A stretch of 48,660 nt of DNA from a virus. Each line of letters starts with the position of its first letter. Positions within the stretch are counted from its first letter, which is position 1. Under the pieces are notes generated by a model. It was not told the origin of the DNA. It saw only the letters and a list, made by a program, of their open reading frames with translations, and made no database searches. Below, in pieces: positions 14,845 through 24,716 of the stretch. The stretch is from IMG/VR virus record IMGVR_UViG_3300031539_000055, positions 1 through 48,660 of that record; one strand, written 5' to 3'. Made by a program: the position numbers and the translations under genes.

Positions 14845-16572
14845 CTACGCCTCCTTCCTGTTCCATACGCCCATGATGTACTGGTCCCGCGCGTAGGGAC
14901 CCTGCTTCCACGTGCCTGACATCTCGTGCTCCAGCGTCCAGTCCGCAAATGCGTCGCGGAAATCTTCCGCCTGGAAGCGGTGCAGGTGAAGCTCGTCCGT
15001 CTTCACCTCCAGCCACTCGAAGAGCCGTACCTTCAGGCCCCACCGCTTTGCGTTCTCCATGATGAGCCGCGGGTCCTGCGTGTGCTGGAGGCAGTTGTAG
15101 ATCCATACCTCGTCGAAGGGCTCGCCGTCGTACTCCCAGGTCTCCGCTGGCGTGATGGCTCGCGTGATGCCGCGAGCCGCGTACAACTCTTCGTCCTCAA
15201 GCCGGAACGTCAGCGGATCAAGCGCCACGGACCCCTCTGCCACATCGTACAGCAGCATGAGCGACTCCGGCCCGCACCCGATGTCGAGGATGCGCCGTCC
15301 TTCCGCCGCCTCCCAGGTGATGCCCATGATGGCCGCGTACTGCTGCCGCTTCTGGCGCTCATAGGGTCGGCAACCCATGGCCAAGTGGAAATCTCGCTCC
15401 TTGCGCTGGGCCGCCATCCATGCGCCCTCTGCGGCGGCCTCCTTCTTTGCCGTCACCACGGCGGGCCCGAACACGCTGCGTGCCGTGTAGAACCCGCGCC
15501 CCTTCAGGTCCGCGATCATGTCGAATGCCCGCTGGTAGCGCTCCGCGATGGGCTGGAATCCGTAGAGCCCTTGGGCCCGCCGCTGGATGTAGGTGCGGTC
15601 CAACGTAGGGGCCAACTCCAGCGCCGCGAGCCAATCGCCGAGCGTGTGGCAGCGGAACCCCGTCACCCGGTCCTCGATCGTCTCGGTGAACGCCCCATAT
15701 GACACGCTAAGAACCGGCGTGCCACCGCTCAGCATCGCCTCCACCGCCACGCCACCGAACGGCTCCGTGAACACCGTGGGCATTACGCATGCCCGCGCGT
15801 TCGCCAGGTATTCGCTGCGATCACGACCGGTGAGCGGGGGCTGGTACGTGAGGTTTGGCGTCTTAGGCGAGAGGTACGGGGCTGGGTCACCCTGGCCGCA
15901 CAGCACGAACTCCAGGTCAGGCCGCTGCCGTGCCAGCTCCACTATCGTGGGCACGCCCTTCACATCGCCGATGCGCCCCAGGAACACGACGCGCCCCATA
16001 TCGGGCTTCGGCACTGCTTGCCAATCGTCTATGTCGAAGTAGTTGGGGATCACCCACTCGTAATTACAGCCCGAGCGGTTGGCGCGCCCCTGGTGCCAGT
16101 GCATCCATGCGTAGCTTTCGAAGATCTTGTACGGAGCGGGATACAGCGTCGGGTAGCCAATGCCACTCTCCACCAACGTGAACCCCTGCCCGTTGACCGC
16201 TTCGCCGTGCCCCCAGCCGAACGGCAGCAGCACCAGATCCATCGGCCCCACCCGAGCGGCCAGCTCCTTGCGCAGGCGCGCATTGAACTCCTTGTAGAGC
16301 GGGTTGCCCGCGTCGGCATCATCACCGACGAACTTCGCCGCGTCCGTCCCATCGTGCCCGCGCAGCGCGTTCTGCTCCTCGCGCGTCATGATGTCCACAT
16401 GCAGCGAGGCAGCCGTGTCGGCCCCCTCAACTCCGTAGTGGATGACCTCGAACGGAGCGCCGGGTAGCGTCGCCATCATGGCAGGGAACTTGATGATTTT
16501 GCCTGTAAATGCGCAGTGGGAGAAACTGTTATTAGAAATGGTGTGCGCGAGCGCTAAAAGGTGCAATATCAT
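14845..16572 (-). CDS. Glycosyltransferase (GT4-like) - methyltransferase fusion
   Basis: A 575-residue protein of two enzyme domains. Residues 1 to about 360 form a GT-B glycosyltransferase: VVFLGRIGDVKG (donor side), FVLCGQGDP and EPFGGVAVE (EX7E motif, Glu270 and Glu278) are the GT4 signature. Residues about 385-575 form a class I SAM-dependent methyltransferase with motif I RILDIGCGP (about 427-435), then VALDPL and the acidic PFDEVWIYNCLQH. One polypeptide could therefore add and methylate a sugar. The ATG at 16572 overlaps the GIY-YIG stop (ATGA), and its ribosome site GGAGGG lies inside that gene. It sits among tail genes, three genes after a Thr-rich collagen-like tail protein, so tail glycosylation is a good guess. 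Substrate unknown. Confidence 0.88.
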   Translation of the reverse strand: MILHLLALAHTISNNSFSHCAFTGKIIKFPAMMATLPGAPFEVIHYGVEGADTAASLHVDIMTREEQNALRGHDGTDAAKFVGDDADAGNPLYKEFNARLRKELAARVGPMDLVLLPFGWGHGEAVNGQGFTLVESGIGYPTLYPAPYKIFESYAWMHWHQGRANRSGCNYEWVIPNYFDIDDWQAVPKPDMGRVVFLGRIGDVKGVPTIVELARQRPDLEFVLCGQGDPAPYLSPKTPNLTYQPPLTGRDRSEYLANARACVMPTVFTEPFGGVAVEAMLSGGTPVLSVSYGAFTETIEDRVTGFRCHTLGDWLAALELAPTLDRTYIQRRAQGLYGFQPIAERYQRAFDMIADLKGRGFYTARSVFGPAVVTAKKEAAAEGAWMAAQRKERDFHLAMGCRPYERQKRQQYAAIMGITWEAAEGRRILDIGCGPESLMLLYDVAEGSVALDPLTFRLEDEELYAARGITRAITPAETWEYDGEPFDEVWIYNCLQHTQDPRLIMENAKRWGLKVRLFEWLEVKTDELHLHRFQAEDFRDAFADWTLEHEMSGTWKQGPYARDQYIMGVWNRKEA

Positions 16573-17318
16573 ACGACCCTCCATCCTTTGTGGTGTGGAC
16601 GTTTTCCATTCACCACGAGATTCATCGCCGATGGAATGAGGTCATGTTTACCGCAGAACGATGAGAGCGAAATATCCACACTGTGTCTGATACCATTCGG
16701 ATCTATGAGCATCGGAAATGGTTTCCCTTTCCGCAATTTTGCCGAATGCGAAGTGCGATACCGCTCCGTTTGGTGCCCAAGTCTATTATTTAACAATGTG
16801 CATTTCCTATGTTCGCCCTCCCATGCCCGATGGCCCCATTCGATCGTCCGCTCCCGTTCTACCGGATTCATAAAGCGCGCTATCGCCTTCTCGCTGAGCA
16901 ATCTTTTTGTCTCAGGAGTATGGGTGTTGCCTTTAAAGTTCACTATCCCCCCCGCTGCGAGGAATGCCTTCCTATACCGCGAGAGTTTTGCTTTTGCTTC
17001 TTCGCTCATCGGAGAATATGTACCACCAGCCCGATGATTATAGCCATTCGGCGCTATCGTATTCTCAGTCATGATCCGGCGTTCTTCGGCGGCATTGACT
17101 TCTGCGGTAGACCCAAACGGTCCTTCAATAACAACAAAGTCAAATGCTTCCTCACCGTATTTGTTGAATGATCTTTGCAGAGATAAAGAATGATGCCTTC
17201 CCCTGCGCAAACTAGAAAGATGCGTGTACCAACGTTGGCGGACATCAGCAGCCTGCCCGATATACTGCTTGCCATTGATCATGTTGCGAATGCTGTACAG
17301 ATGCAGCGTGGTCACCAT
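16569..17318 (-). CDS. GIY-YIG homing endonuclease
   Basis: A 249-residue protein starting MVTTLHLYSIRNMINGKQYIG. LYSI and QYIG form the GIY-YIG core, followed by RWYTHLSSLRRG (catalytic Arg region) and AEERRIMTEN (catalytic Glu region). The middle (SEEAKAKLSRYRK, TPETKRLLSEKAIARF) resembles NUMOD3-type DNA-binding repeats. The end (SLSSFCGKHDLIPSAMNLVVNGKRPHHKGW) is a helix-turn-helix typical of free-standing homing nucleases. The DNA is visibly more AT-rich than its neighbours, consistent with transfer. A longer frame to 17393 exists, but the GIY-YIG domain begins directly after the ATG at 17318. Its end overlaps the glycosyltransferase start. Confidence 0.88.
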   Translation of the reverse strand: MVTTLHLYSIRNMINGKQYIGQAADVRQRWYTHLSSLRRGRHHSLSLQRSFNKYGEEAFDFVVIEGPFGSTAEVNAAEERRIMTENTIAPNGYNHRAGGTYSPMSEEAKAKLSRYRKAFLAAGGIVNFKGNTHTPETKRLLSEKAIARFMNPVERERTIEWGHRAWEGEHRKCTLLNNRLGHQTERYRTSHSAKLRKGKPFPMLIDPNGIRHSVDISLSSFCGKHDLIPSAMNLVVNGKRPHHKGWRVV

Positions 17319-17413
17319 GGCCTCCACGGGCAGGATTCCCCATCGATCCCGGAGACGCAGGTCGGCGGGTTGTAGAAGAACTCGCAGAGCCACATCAACA
17401 GTACGGCAAACAT
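17312..17413 (-). CDS. 33-residue hydrophobic protein
   Basis: ATG at 17413 preceded by GGAG at 6 nt; it encodes MFAVLLMWLCEFFYNPPTCV and ends at 17312, overlapping the GIY-YIG start by 7 nt. The N-terminal part is hydrophobic; the rest contains Cys and Pro. It may be a real small membrane peptide or the shortened remainder of a gene interrupted by the endonuclease. Unknown function. Confidence 0.45.
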   Translation of the reverse strand: MFAVLLMWLCEFFYNPPTCVSGIDGESCPWRPW

Positions 17414-17425
17414 CCGCTTCTCCGC

Positions 17426-17575
17426 CTAGTTGTTCTGGGGGGGCTGTTCGTCACCGCCGCCGCCACCACCGCCTCGGATGGAGGTGAACGGCTTCCGCCG
17501 CAGCGACTTGACGAGGACCCACCCGCAGGAGATCAACACGACCACGGCGACCAGAATGCCAATCCACTTGCTCAT
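17426..17575 (-). CDS. 49-residue single-TM protein with Gly-rich tail
   Basis: MSKWIGILVAVVVLISCGWV is a single membrane segment, followed by basic KSLRRKPFTSIR and a run of seven Gly then DEQPPQNN. The start at 17575 has GAGGAGG about 6 nt upstream. It directly follows the collagen-like tail gene (11-nt gap). Possibly a tail-injection or superinfection-related membrane peptide, but nothing in the sequence proves this. Confidence 0.6.
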   Translation of the reverse strand: MSKWIGILVAVVVLISCGWVLVKSLRRKPFTSIRGGGGGGGDEQPPQNN

Positions 17576-17586
17576 AACGCCTCCTC

Positions 17587-20253
17587 TTACCAGGAACCTG
17601 GATACCACACGATTGCACCACTCATGAACGCCAGCACGTCTCCATCATTGGGGCTGTTCTCGGGAGTGATGGAACCCGCCGGACCCGTCGCCCCCGTCGC
17701 CCCCTGATCTCCGCCGTCACCTGTACTTCCTGTTACGCCGGTGATTCCTGTTACGCCAGTGACCCCGAGACCTCCAGTCTCGCCAATCGGTCCCGAGATC
17801 CCCGTCGCTCCGGTCACACCTGCGCCCCCCTGCGATCCCTCGACACCGGTAGCACCTGTTGGCCCTGTTACACCTGTCACTCCAGTAACGCCGACAGGAC
17901 CCGCCTCGCCAGTTTCTCCAATCGCACCTGAGATGCCCGTTGCCCCAGTCACTCCCTGGCCACCGGCTGCACCTGCCTCACCTGTGGCACCAGTCACTCC
18001 AGTCACCCCTGTAACACCCGTGACGCCCGGTGTGCCCGTCTCTCCGATCGGCCCTGAAATGCCGGTAGCGCCAGTAACCCCTGCATTTCCTTGAGAACCT
18101 TCAACCCCTGTCGCGCCAGTAGGGCCAGTGACGCCCGCAGAACCCGTCACGCCTGTGGGACCGGTCACCCCGGTCGCACCCGGGTTCCCGGTCTCTCCAA
18201 TCGGCCCGGAGATGCCCGTCGCTCCGGTTACGCCTGCACCACCCTGAGAGCCCTCTACCCCCGTGGCTCCCGTGGGGCCCGTAACGCCCACCCCCGTTAC
18301 ACCCGTTACACCCGTGGGACCAGGGACGGTACTAGTCTCCCCAATGGGACCTGAAATGCCCGTGGCTCCTGTTACGCCCGCATTCCCTTGCGAGCCTTCT
18401 ACCCCCGTCGCCCCTGTAGGCCCTGTGATACCAGTTGGACCCGTCACTCCTGTTGGGCCCGTCACACCCGTCACACCCGGGTTCCCCGTCTCCCCGATGG
18501 GGCCCGAAATACCGGTAGCTCCGGTTGCGCCTGCATTCCCCTGTGACCCTTCAACACCAGTGGCACCCGTGGGACCCGTCGCGCCCACCCCTCCATCCGC
18601 GATCAGGTCCCACTCAGCAGGATAATCCGGGGGAAAGTGGTTTGTATTCTCCGCGGTGCAGTAGAAGCTGGCGAAGCTCAGGTCAATCCGCTGTACGGCC
18701 ACCCCGTCATTCGGGACGTACGTCACAATAGCCGACCAGTCCCCCTTCCAACTCACCCCCACCGCGCCGGTTGGTCCCACCGCGCCGGTTGGTCCCACCG
18801 CGCCGGTTGGTCCGGTTATGCCTGTAATGCCCGTGATACCCGTGACGCCGGTCACCCCCGTCACACCGCTAACTCCCGTGATCCCGGTGATCCCCGTCGG
18901 TCCAGTTATGCCCGTCGGCCCCGTAGCGCCCGTAGGCCCAACAACACCCGTGGGACCCGTCACCCCCGTGATCCCTGTCGGCCCGGTAATGCCTGTGATT
19001 CCCGTGATCCCCGTGATTCCGGTAATGCCAGTGATTCCAGTGACGCCCGTCACGCCGTCCAGCACGTAGGTGCTCTGGATCGTGTAGTTCCGCGCGTACT
19101 GCACGATGGTCCGGTAGCTGGGCAGTCCGTACCCGTCGTCGCGCGTCAGCGGGATGCGCTTCAAGGGCTGGCGCAGATCGTACTCCGTGATCGTGGCCAC
19201 CGACGCCACCGCCGGAGCCCCGAGCTGCTTCAGCCGGAACACGCCCAGCCGGTCAGCGCCCCACCAGCACCACCCGCTGTTCACGATCGCATCGAGCACC
19301 TCCATGTACGAGACCTCTTCGTCAAGCCAGATCCCGCATTCGTACGGAGCCGCGATGTCCAGCGCCGTCACGTCCGCCGCCGACCACGCGCCTGCGCCGA
19401 ATCCTGCCCGCGTGAACAGCACGACGGAGAGCTGGGCGATGGTGCGGTTCGCCACCGCAGCACCCTGCGCCGCGTCGCACGTGATGATGCCCACGGGCGA
19501 GGAGCCGATGCGGAAGTACCCGCCCGCCAGATAGACCTTATAGCAGCCCGCAGAGGGGGCCTGAAGGTCGTCGAGCAGGTCGGCCTCCGTAGCGTACGCC
19601 GCCTCGGGCGTCAGCGCCTCGGCGCGGTCGTAGACCCCGGAGATGGCTGCCAGCGCCTCGGCCGACACCTGATAGATCAGTTTCGCCGTGTTCACGATGG
19701 GCGGCGCGATGTTCGTCACTAGCCCGAACAGCAGCGGCTTCGGCTTGCCCTTCAGGTCGCCTTCGACGCCCTCCAGCCCATCAGGCAGTACGTTGTCGCC
19801 CGCGTACTTCGTGCCCTGGACCGGCTTATCCAGCTTGAACTGTTCATCCCTCAGCCGGATCACCACCCTGTCCAAGTCCACGTCGGGCTGCTCCATCGAC
19901 CCGATGAACACGACGGTGAAGTCCGTCGGGTAGACGGTCGCCGCCGTGATCGCAGCGATCTGCCGCACGATGATGCTGCGCCCCGAGAACCCGTAGGCTA
20001 GCATGTAGTCGAGCGCCCCATCTTCGTTCTTCAGCACGAGATCGCCAACCCCGGCGACGCTGTGCCCACCGAATGTCACCCCAGCCTTCAGCACATTGCG
20101 CTGCACGTCGAGCGCCTGCGACAGCCGGTCGTCAATGAACGTGCTGATCGGCGTGTCCGTGGGCCGCGTCTTGAACGGGTGCGTGCTGAAGTACAGCGCC
20201 ACCTCCGCTGCCGTGCCAGGGTTGTACGGGGTCATCTCAGCGACGTAGATCAT
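17587..20253 (-). CDS. Tail protein with two collagen-like blocks and a carbohydrate-binding-like module
   Basis: An 888-residue protein. Residues 1 to about 398 are a globular tail/baseplate domain ([53 protein letters not shown]), similar in style to hub-adjacent tail proteins. Residues 400-499 are Gly-x-Thr collagen-like repeats. Residues 500-554 ([20 protein letters not shown]...[15 protein letters not shown]) resemble a small carbohydrate-binding module of the CBM5/12 type. Residues 555-860 are a second, longer collagen-like block built on [19 protein letters not shown] units. Residues 861-888 form a C-terminal cap ending in IVWYPGSW. Collagen-like blocks in phage tails form trimeric stalks. 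The Thr-rich triplets could be glycosylated. It overlaps the tape measure gene by ATGA. Confidence 0.85.
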   Translation of the reverse strand: MIYVAEMTPYNPGTAAEVALYFSTHPFKTRPTDTPISTFIDDRLSQALDVQRNVLKAGVTFGGHSVAGVGDLVLKNEDGALDYMLAYGFSGRSIIVRQIAAITAATVYPTDFTVVFIGSMEQPDVDLDRVVIRLRDEQFKLDKPVQGTKYAGDNVLPDGLEGVEGDLKGKPKPLLFGLVTNIAPPIVNTAKLIYQVSAEALAAISGVYDRAEALTPEAAYATEADLLDDLQAPSAGCYKVYLAGGYFRIGSSPVGIITCDAAQGAAVANRTIAQLSVVLFTRAGFGAGAWSAADVTALDIAAPYECGIWLDEEVSYMEVLDAIVNSGWCWWGADRLGVFRLKQLGAPAVASVATITEYDLRQPLKRIPLTRDDGYGLPSYRTIVQYARNYTIQSTYVLDGVTGVTGITGITGITGITGITGITGPTGITGVTGPTGVVGPTGATGPTGITGPTGITGITGVSGVTGVTGVTGITGITGITGPTGAVGPTGAVGPTGAVGVSWKGDWSAIVTYVPNDGVAVQRIDLSFASFYCTAENTNHFPPDYPAEWDLIADGGVGATGPTGATGVEGSQGNAGATGATGISGPIGETGNPGVTGVTGPTGVTGPTGITGPTGATGVEGSQGNAGVTGATGISGPIGETSTVPGPTGVTGVTGVGVTGPTGATGVEGSQGGAGVTGATGISGPIGETGNPGATGVTGPTGVTGSAGVTGPTGATGVEGSQGNAGVTGATGISGPIGETGTPGVTGVTGVTGVTGATGEAGAAGGQGVTGATGISGAIGETGEAGPVGVTGVTGVTGPTGATGVEGSQGGAGVTGATGISGPIGETGGLGVTGVTGITGVTGSTGDGGDQGATGATGPAGSITPENSPNDGDVLAFMSGAIVWYPGSW
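17674..18591 (-). repeat. Collagen-like repeat block 2
   Basis: About 300 residues of Gly-x-x triplets with a longer-period unit around [24 protein letters not shown] repeated roughly six to seven times. The DNA is repetitive but codon choice varies between units, which limits recombination between them. Unit boundaries are approximate. Confidence 0.85.
18757..19056 (-). repeat. Collagen-like repeat block 1
   Basis: About 100 residues of simple Gly-x-Thr and Gly-Pro-Thr triplets ([20 protein letters not shown]). The last part shows exact tandem DNA units encoding GPTGAV. It is separated from block 2 by the carbohydrate-binding-like module. Confidence 0.85.
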
Positions 20254-23200
20254 TCTGCGAGCCCCCGCTTCACGGTCGTGCCCACACCAGATACCGCGGT
20301 CTCCACTGCCCCCAGACGCTCAATAACCGAGTTGAACCCGGCCTGGAGTACGCGCACGCTGGTCCGTACCTCACTAGCCACCGTATCCACGCCAAAGTTG
20401 ATGTTCCCCAGCCACGTGTTTGTCGTTTGCTGCGCCGTATATTGCGCCGTAAGTATGGGAAGTGTCGCATTGAACTCATCGGCCCAGGCAGCCAACTGGT
20501 CATCGCGGAACTTGTTGATGGCATCGATCTGCAACTGCGCAAGTTCAAGAGCCAGTTCCCGATCCTTGGTCAGTTGGTCAATCTGCTCCTGCTTGAACGT
20601 CTCCAGCCGCTCGACTTCCTCCTTGGCGATCTCCCACGCGGCATCGTAGACGGCCTGTGCATCCTTCGTGGCCTGGGCCGCAGCGGCGTTCAATGCCTCG
20701 ATCTGCGCTGCGGCGCTGATGGCTACCTGCTCGCGGGCGGAAACCAACTCGTCGATCTGGGTGCGCAGCGATGCGGTATGTGTCTGAAGTTCGACAAGTA
20801 CGCTTTCCTCCGCGCCCAACTTACCGGCGAACTGTTCACGTACCGCCGCTACGATCTGCTGCACCCGGGCGAAGTCCGTTGCATAGCCCAGGTTTGAGGC
20901 ATTCACGGCGCGCGATGCAGTCAGCAGATTGCGCGCCGCCTCAGGCAGTCCTGCCCCCGCCTCCACGTTACCACCCATCGCCGCTGCCGCCATGTCCTCG
21001 AACTGGCGGCGCGCCTCGGCAAGTTGCTGGATAGGGGACAGCGGGCTGTATTCGCTCAGCACTATCGCGTTGGCGAACTCATCCAGTGCCTCCACGACGC
21101 GACGCGTCTCTTCGACCAACTGCTGCTGTGCATGAAGTTGGTCCTCGGCCACGCGCAACTGATCCTGTGCCACCCGGATCTGCGTATCGTAGGCGGCCTG
21201 CTGGGCTGCCGCGCCCGCCTGGATCGCGGATGTCTGAGCCGCCAGAGCCTGCCCACGCACCAGTGCGTCGCGCTCCAGTCCCTGCACCACGTCGAGGAAC
21301 CCGAGCATGATGGGGTTGTCCCGGAACTGCGCGCGTTCGGCCTGATGCTGCCAACCCATCTCTAGGATGTCGGCCTCACCGCCGCGCCCCGTAACCCTCA
21401 ACCCCCGGGCCATCACGCTCCGGGCGAAGTCGCGCGCGGCGATCTCACGCTCGATGGCCGCGATCTGCTCGTCGATGGCCTTCACCTGAGCTGCGGTCGC
21501 TTCCTCAATCGCCTTGATCTGATTGTTCGTCGCTACGTCAAGCTCGAACACCCGCCGCTCGAAGTCCTGTACGGCCAGCATGAGGTCCTGGGTAGCCTGC
21601 GGTAGATCCTCCATGCCGATGCGCTCACGCCGTTGCGTGAACGCCAGCGAAGCACGTGCAGCTGCATCGCTCTGACCCGTGGCCGCGAACCCGCGTACTA
21701 TCAGGTCCTCCACAATCACGCGCCGAGACTCGGCCAACGCATCGTCAAATGCCTTCAGCGCGGCGATCGTCTCATCGTTGATGACGCCCGTGAACTCAGT
21801 AAGTTGTGCGGTCGTGATAAATCCGGCCTCTGCCAACTTCGTAAGTTCCGCGATCTCCTTCGCCGCCGCCGCCTCCCGGCGAATACGCATGGCCTCCCTA
21901 TCGTCACCTCGCAGCGTAGCAGCGCGGGCGGCGAAGTCGGGCACGACCTGTTCCTGAATATACTTCCGCGCTTCCTCTATCACGTCCCCGAGAACTTTGT
22001 ACAGCTTTTCCCACTCCTCCGCCGACAGTTTCCAGATGTTCTCGATCTCCATCCCATACCGCTTCGCGACTTCTATGATCGTCGCGACACTCGGCCCGCC
22101 CGTCAGGTCCGCAGGCTGCTGACCGGTCATGAATCCGGCCATCTGCCACACGGCACGAGCGTCCTGCACCTGGGCTACCGACATCCCAGCCAGTTGTCGG
22201 CCGTAGTCGTCAAGTGACTTCGCGACGCGGTCGAGGGCCTGCGTATTCGCCTCCTGGGCACGGCGCAGCTCTTCGGCCTGTCTTCCTGCGTCGTCGTCCC
22301 CACCGAATAGCTCCCCCAAAAGGGCGTTGACGCTCATCCCTATAATCCCGGGTAGTGCACCTCCCGTTCCTGCGCCGACGAAGTCCATCGCGTCAAACGC
22401 CTCGCCCGCTTTGTCGGCTGCGAGCTTCGCGGCCCGCCCCATCACGAAGAACTGCGCCACTACCTGGCCGATATCGCCGGCCAGGCCACCCAACTGCTGG
22501 CCCATTGCCTCAAGGGCCATGCCGACGACGTCAAACTGTCCCGTCGCCTTGTCACTGAAGTCCTCTATTTCGAAGTTGATCCGCGCGATCACCTCAGCCA
22601 CCTGCCTTGCCCGTTCCGCAGCCTCGGGCATGCCGGCGGCCATAGCCTGGGCGGCGGCGGCAACGCCCGCCTCCGTAATGGCCAGCTCACGTACTGCCTT
22701 CGCCCCTTCTTGCGTGGCGACTAGCAGCGCCTTACGCGCCTCCAGCTCCTTGTCGAGCGAGATCAGCGTGCCGGCCGCTCCGCTTATCCCCTCCATGGTG
22801 GTCTCGAGCGGCTTGATCAGCTCGCCCATCTTGCGCTTCTGCTCTTCCAGGTCCACGAGCGCGCGCTTCTGGGCGTAGATCGCCGCCGTCATGCCCTGCA
22901 GCGCCTTCGCCTGCGCTGCCGACACCCCCTCGGCTGCCTTGGCCAGCGCCTCCTTCTCCTCGTACCGAAGGTTCAGCAGCGCCATCTCGTGCTCTGTCGA
23001 GCCGAACGCCTTGACCAGCGCCGTCTGCTTCTCAAGCTCTAGGCCAAGCTCCTTCTGTGCCTCCTTGGCTGCCTCCGCCTGGGCGGCAGCCGCCGCAGCG
23101 GCCTTCTCCTGGGCGTCGATCCGCTCCCAATACGCCTTGTTCGCCGCATCGAAGGCAGCGGTCTCCGCCTCTGTCATGCCGGCGGTCTTGAGCACCTTCG

Positions 23201-24254
23201 CCAGATACTTGTCCAGCGCCGCGTTGGCCGCCACGGCAGCCAGCACCAAGATCGTGATCCAGCCGCCCAGCGCAGCCCACGCCCCCTTGGCCGCTACCGT
23301 GAGCGCCTCCAGGGAGAACGTGGTAGTCCCCGCCGCTGCCGCCGTCGCCTTGAGCGCCAGGTTATACCGCACCAGTGCTGCCGTGCCCATGGACACGCCC
23401 TTGCCCACCATGACGGCCATCAGGGCTGCAATGGCAAAGCTGATTTCCTTGGCCCAGAACCCCACGAGCTTCAGTACCTCGGCGTACGCGAACACCGCCT
23501 TGGTGTACGCCGGCTGGAACGCCTCTGAGACCTTGACCTTCGCGTCCTCCAAATACCGCTTCGTGCTCTGGATCTGCTTGCCGGCCGTCTCCATCGCGGC
23601 CTCGTACGATCCGGCGATGCGCCCGCCAGCCTCCATCACCGCGTTCACCCGCGCCTGCGTCTTCTCCTGCTCCGTCAGTGCGTCGGCGTTCTTGTTCAGC
23701 GTCTTGGCTGCCTTGGCGTAGGCGCTCTCGAAGTTCACCATGATGCCGATGGTGCGCAGGATCCGTGTGTTCGCCGTCTGTACGCCGTACACCAGGTTGG
23801 CGAACGCCTCCGAGCTGTTCATGTTGCCGATCACGGCGGCGTCCTGCGCCACGCGCGCCAACTTAGTGGCGTTGCTCAGTTCCATCTCGGCCTGCACCAT
23901 GCGGGCGATGTTGCTCCGGGCCTCGATCATGCTGATGCCGGTCTTGCGCAGGTCGCTCTCCAGGGCGCGCATCTCCGTGGCGCTCTTGTTCACGTTCCGC
24001 CCCAGCCGGTCCACTACCACGCCGAGCGTCTCGTACCGGGCGCCGAGCGTCAGCACTTCCTTCGCCATCTGCACCGCCTTGTACGCCCCAAATGCCAACC
24101 CCAGCGTGGCGGCCGTCTTCGTCAGCGTGGCCATCGCACTATCGGTACGCTTGGAGGCCCCCTCGACACCCGTGAGAGCTTGCTCCGCTGCACGCCCCTG
24201 CGTCACCACCTTCGTGGCGTCGAGGTCCATCCCGATGGTGACGATGTCGGCCAT
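20250..24254 (-). CDS. Tail tape measure protein
   Basis: A 1334-residue protein, the second longest gene. It begins [20 protein letters not shown], typical of tape measure N-termini, and is largely helical with Ala/Glu/Gln-rich coiled coils. Hydrophobic stretches occur near residues 266-335 ([36 protein letters not shown]). Tape measure proteins set tail length at roughly 0.15 nm per residue, which would give about 200 nm. It follows the two-part chaperone genes directly, as in lambda. No peptidase or lysozyme domain is evident. Confidence 0.9.
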   Translation of the reverse strand: MADIVTIGMDLDATKVVTQGRAAEQALTGVEGASKRTDSAMATLTKTAATLGLAFGAYKAVQMAKEVLTLGARYETLGVVVDRLGRNVNKSATEMRALESDLRKTGISMIEARSNIARMVQAEMELSNATKLARVAQDAAVIGNMNSSEAFANLVYGVQTANTRILRTIGIMVNFESAYAKAAKTLNKNADALTEQEKTQARVNAVMEAGGRIAGSYEAAMETAGKQIQSTKRYLEDAKVKVSEAFQPAYTKAVFAYAEVLKLVGFWAKEISFAIAALMAVMVGKGVSMGTAALVRYNLALKATAAAAGTTTFSLEALTVAAKGAWAALGGWITILVLAAVAANAALDKYLAKVLKTAGMTEAETAAFDAANKAYWERIDAQEKAAAAAAAQAEAAKEAQKELGLELEKQTALVKAFGSTEHEMALLNLRYEEKEALAKAAEGVSAAQAKALQGMTAAIYAQKRALVDLEEQKRKMGELIKPLETTMEGISGAAGTLISLDKELEARKALLVATQEGAKAVRELAITEAGVAAAAQAMAAGMPEAAERARQVAEVIARINFEIEDFSDKATGQFDVVGMALEAMGQQLGGLAGDIGQVVAQFFVMGRAAKLAADKAGEAFDAMDFVGAGTGGALPGIIGMSVNALLGELFGGDDDAGRQAEELRRAQEANTQALDRVAKSLDDYGRQLAGMSVAQVQDARAVWQMAGFMTGQQPADLTGGPSVATIIEVAKRYGMEIENIWKLSAEEWEKLYKVLGDVIEEARKYIQEQVVPDFAARAATLRGDDREAMRIRREAAAAKEIAELTKLAEAGFITTAQLTEFTGVINDETIAALKAFDDALAESRRVIVEDLIVRGFAATGQSDAAARASLAFTQRRERIGMEDLPQATQDLMLAVQDFERRVFELDVATNNQIKAIEEATAAQVKAIDEQIAAIEREIAARDFARSVMARGLRVTGRGGEADILEMGWQHQAERAQFRDNPIMLGFLDVVQGLERDALVRGQALAAQTSAIQAGAAAQQAAYDTQIRVAQDQLRVAEDQLHAQQQLVEETRRVVEALDEFANAIVLSEYSPLSPIQQLAEARRQFEDMAAAAMGGNVEAGAGLPEAARNLLTASRAVNASNLGYATDFARVQQIVAAVREQFAGKLGAEESVLVELQTHTASLRTQIDELVSAREQVAISAAAQIEALNAAAAQATKDAQAVYDAAWEIAKEEVERLETFKQEQIDQLTKDRELALELAQLQIDAINKFRDDQLAAWADEFNATLPILTAQYTAQQTTNTWLGNINFGVDTVASEVRTSVRVLQAGFNSVIERLGAVETAVSGVGTTVKRGLAE

Positions 24255-24257
24255 GGC

Positions 24258-24716
24258 TCAGTTCTCGTCCTTGACGAAGACGGGCACCACCCCAGGCTTC
24301 CGCTTCGGCCACTCGCGCTGTGGCGGGGGCTCCGCATCCGCCGCCGTCGCCTCTGTCTTCTTCTTCTCCACGCTGCTCGCTGACAGTGCCGTGTCGATGG
24401 CCAGCAAGGCCGCTACCTCACTCGGCGTGAGCCGCACGTTTCGCAGTACGGCCCACGCCGCGATGGCCTCGTACGTCAGCGGCGCCAGCCCGCTCATGCC
24501 GATCCCGCTGCGCCCGTGAAGCTCCAGCGCCCACCGCCACAGGTACTCCACGCAGTCGGGATACTCCGGAGGGGTCAAGCGGGCGATGGCTGCCTCGTTC
24601 CCGCCGCGGGCCGACGCCTCCCAGTGGTCGCGCTGGGGCGTACCGTCAGGCGCCGCCCGGTTCAGCTCGGCCACGTGGGAGGCGAGCATGATCAGGTCTC
24701 CGACCGCGGCTTGGAA
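24258..24716 (-). CDS. Tail assembly chaperone, GT-like extension made by -1 frameshift
   Basis: The frame from 24716 to 24258 (152 residues) continues the upstream chaperone after a -1 shift. Its core PPEYPDCVEYLWRWALELHGRSGIGMSGLAPLTYEAIAAW is typical of the second part of G/GT-like chaperones located before tape measure genes. The only convenient start (ATG at 24690) has no ribosome site, and the frame overlaps the first chaperone. The likely product is therefore a fusion ...HADF-FQAAVGDLI.... The C-terminus is charged (REWPKRKPGVVPVFVKDEN). These proteins bind the tape measure and recruit tail tube subunits. Confidence 0.75.
   Translation of the reverse strand, partial: FQAAVGDLIMLASHVAELNRAAPDGTPQRDHWEASARGGNEAAIARLTPPEYPDCVEYLWRWALELHGRSGIGMSGLAPLTYEAIAAWAVLRNVRLTPSEVAALLAIDTALSASSVEKKKTEATAADAEPPPQREWPKRKPGVVPVFVKDEN

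Noticed and set aside
16569-17413. Group I intron containing the GIY-YIG gene
   Set aside because: The glycosyltransferase has a natural N-terminus immediately after the nuclease, and I find no split exon upstream, so a free-standing gene is simpler.
17741-19722. Several Pro/Thr/Val-rich plus-strand frames and CRISPR-like repetition
   Set aside because: They are the complement of the collagen-like repeats. Spacing follows 9-nt triplet periodicity inside a coding frame and there are no unique spacers, so it is not a CRISPR array or a second repeat protein.
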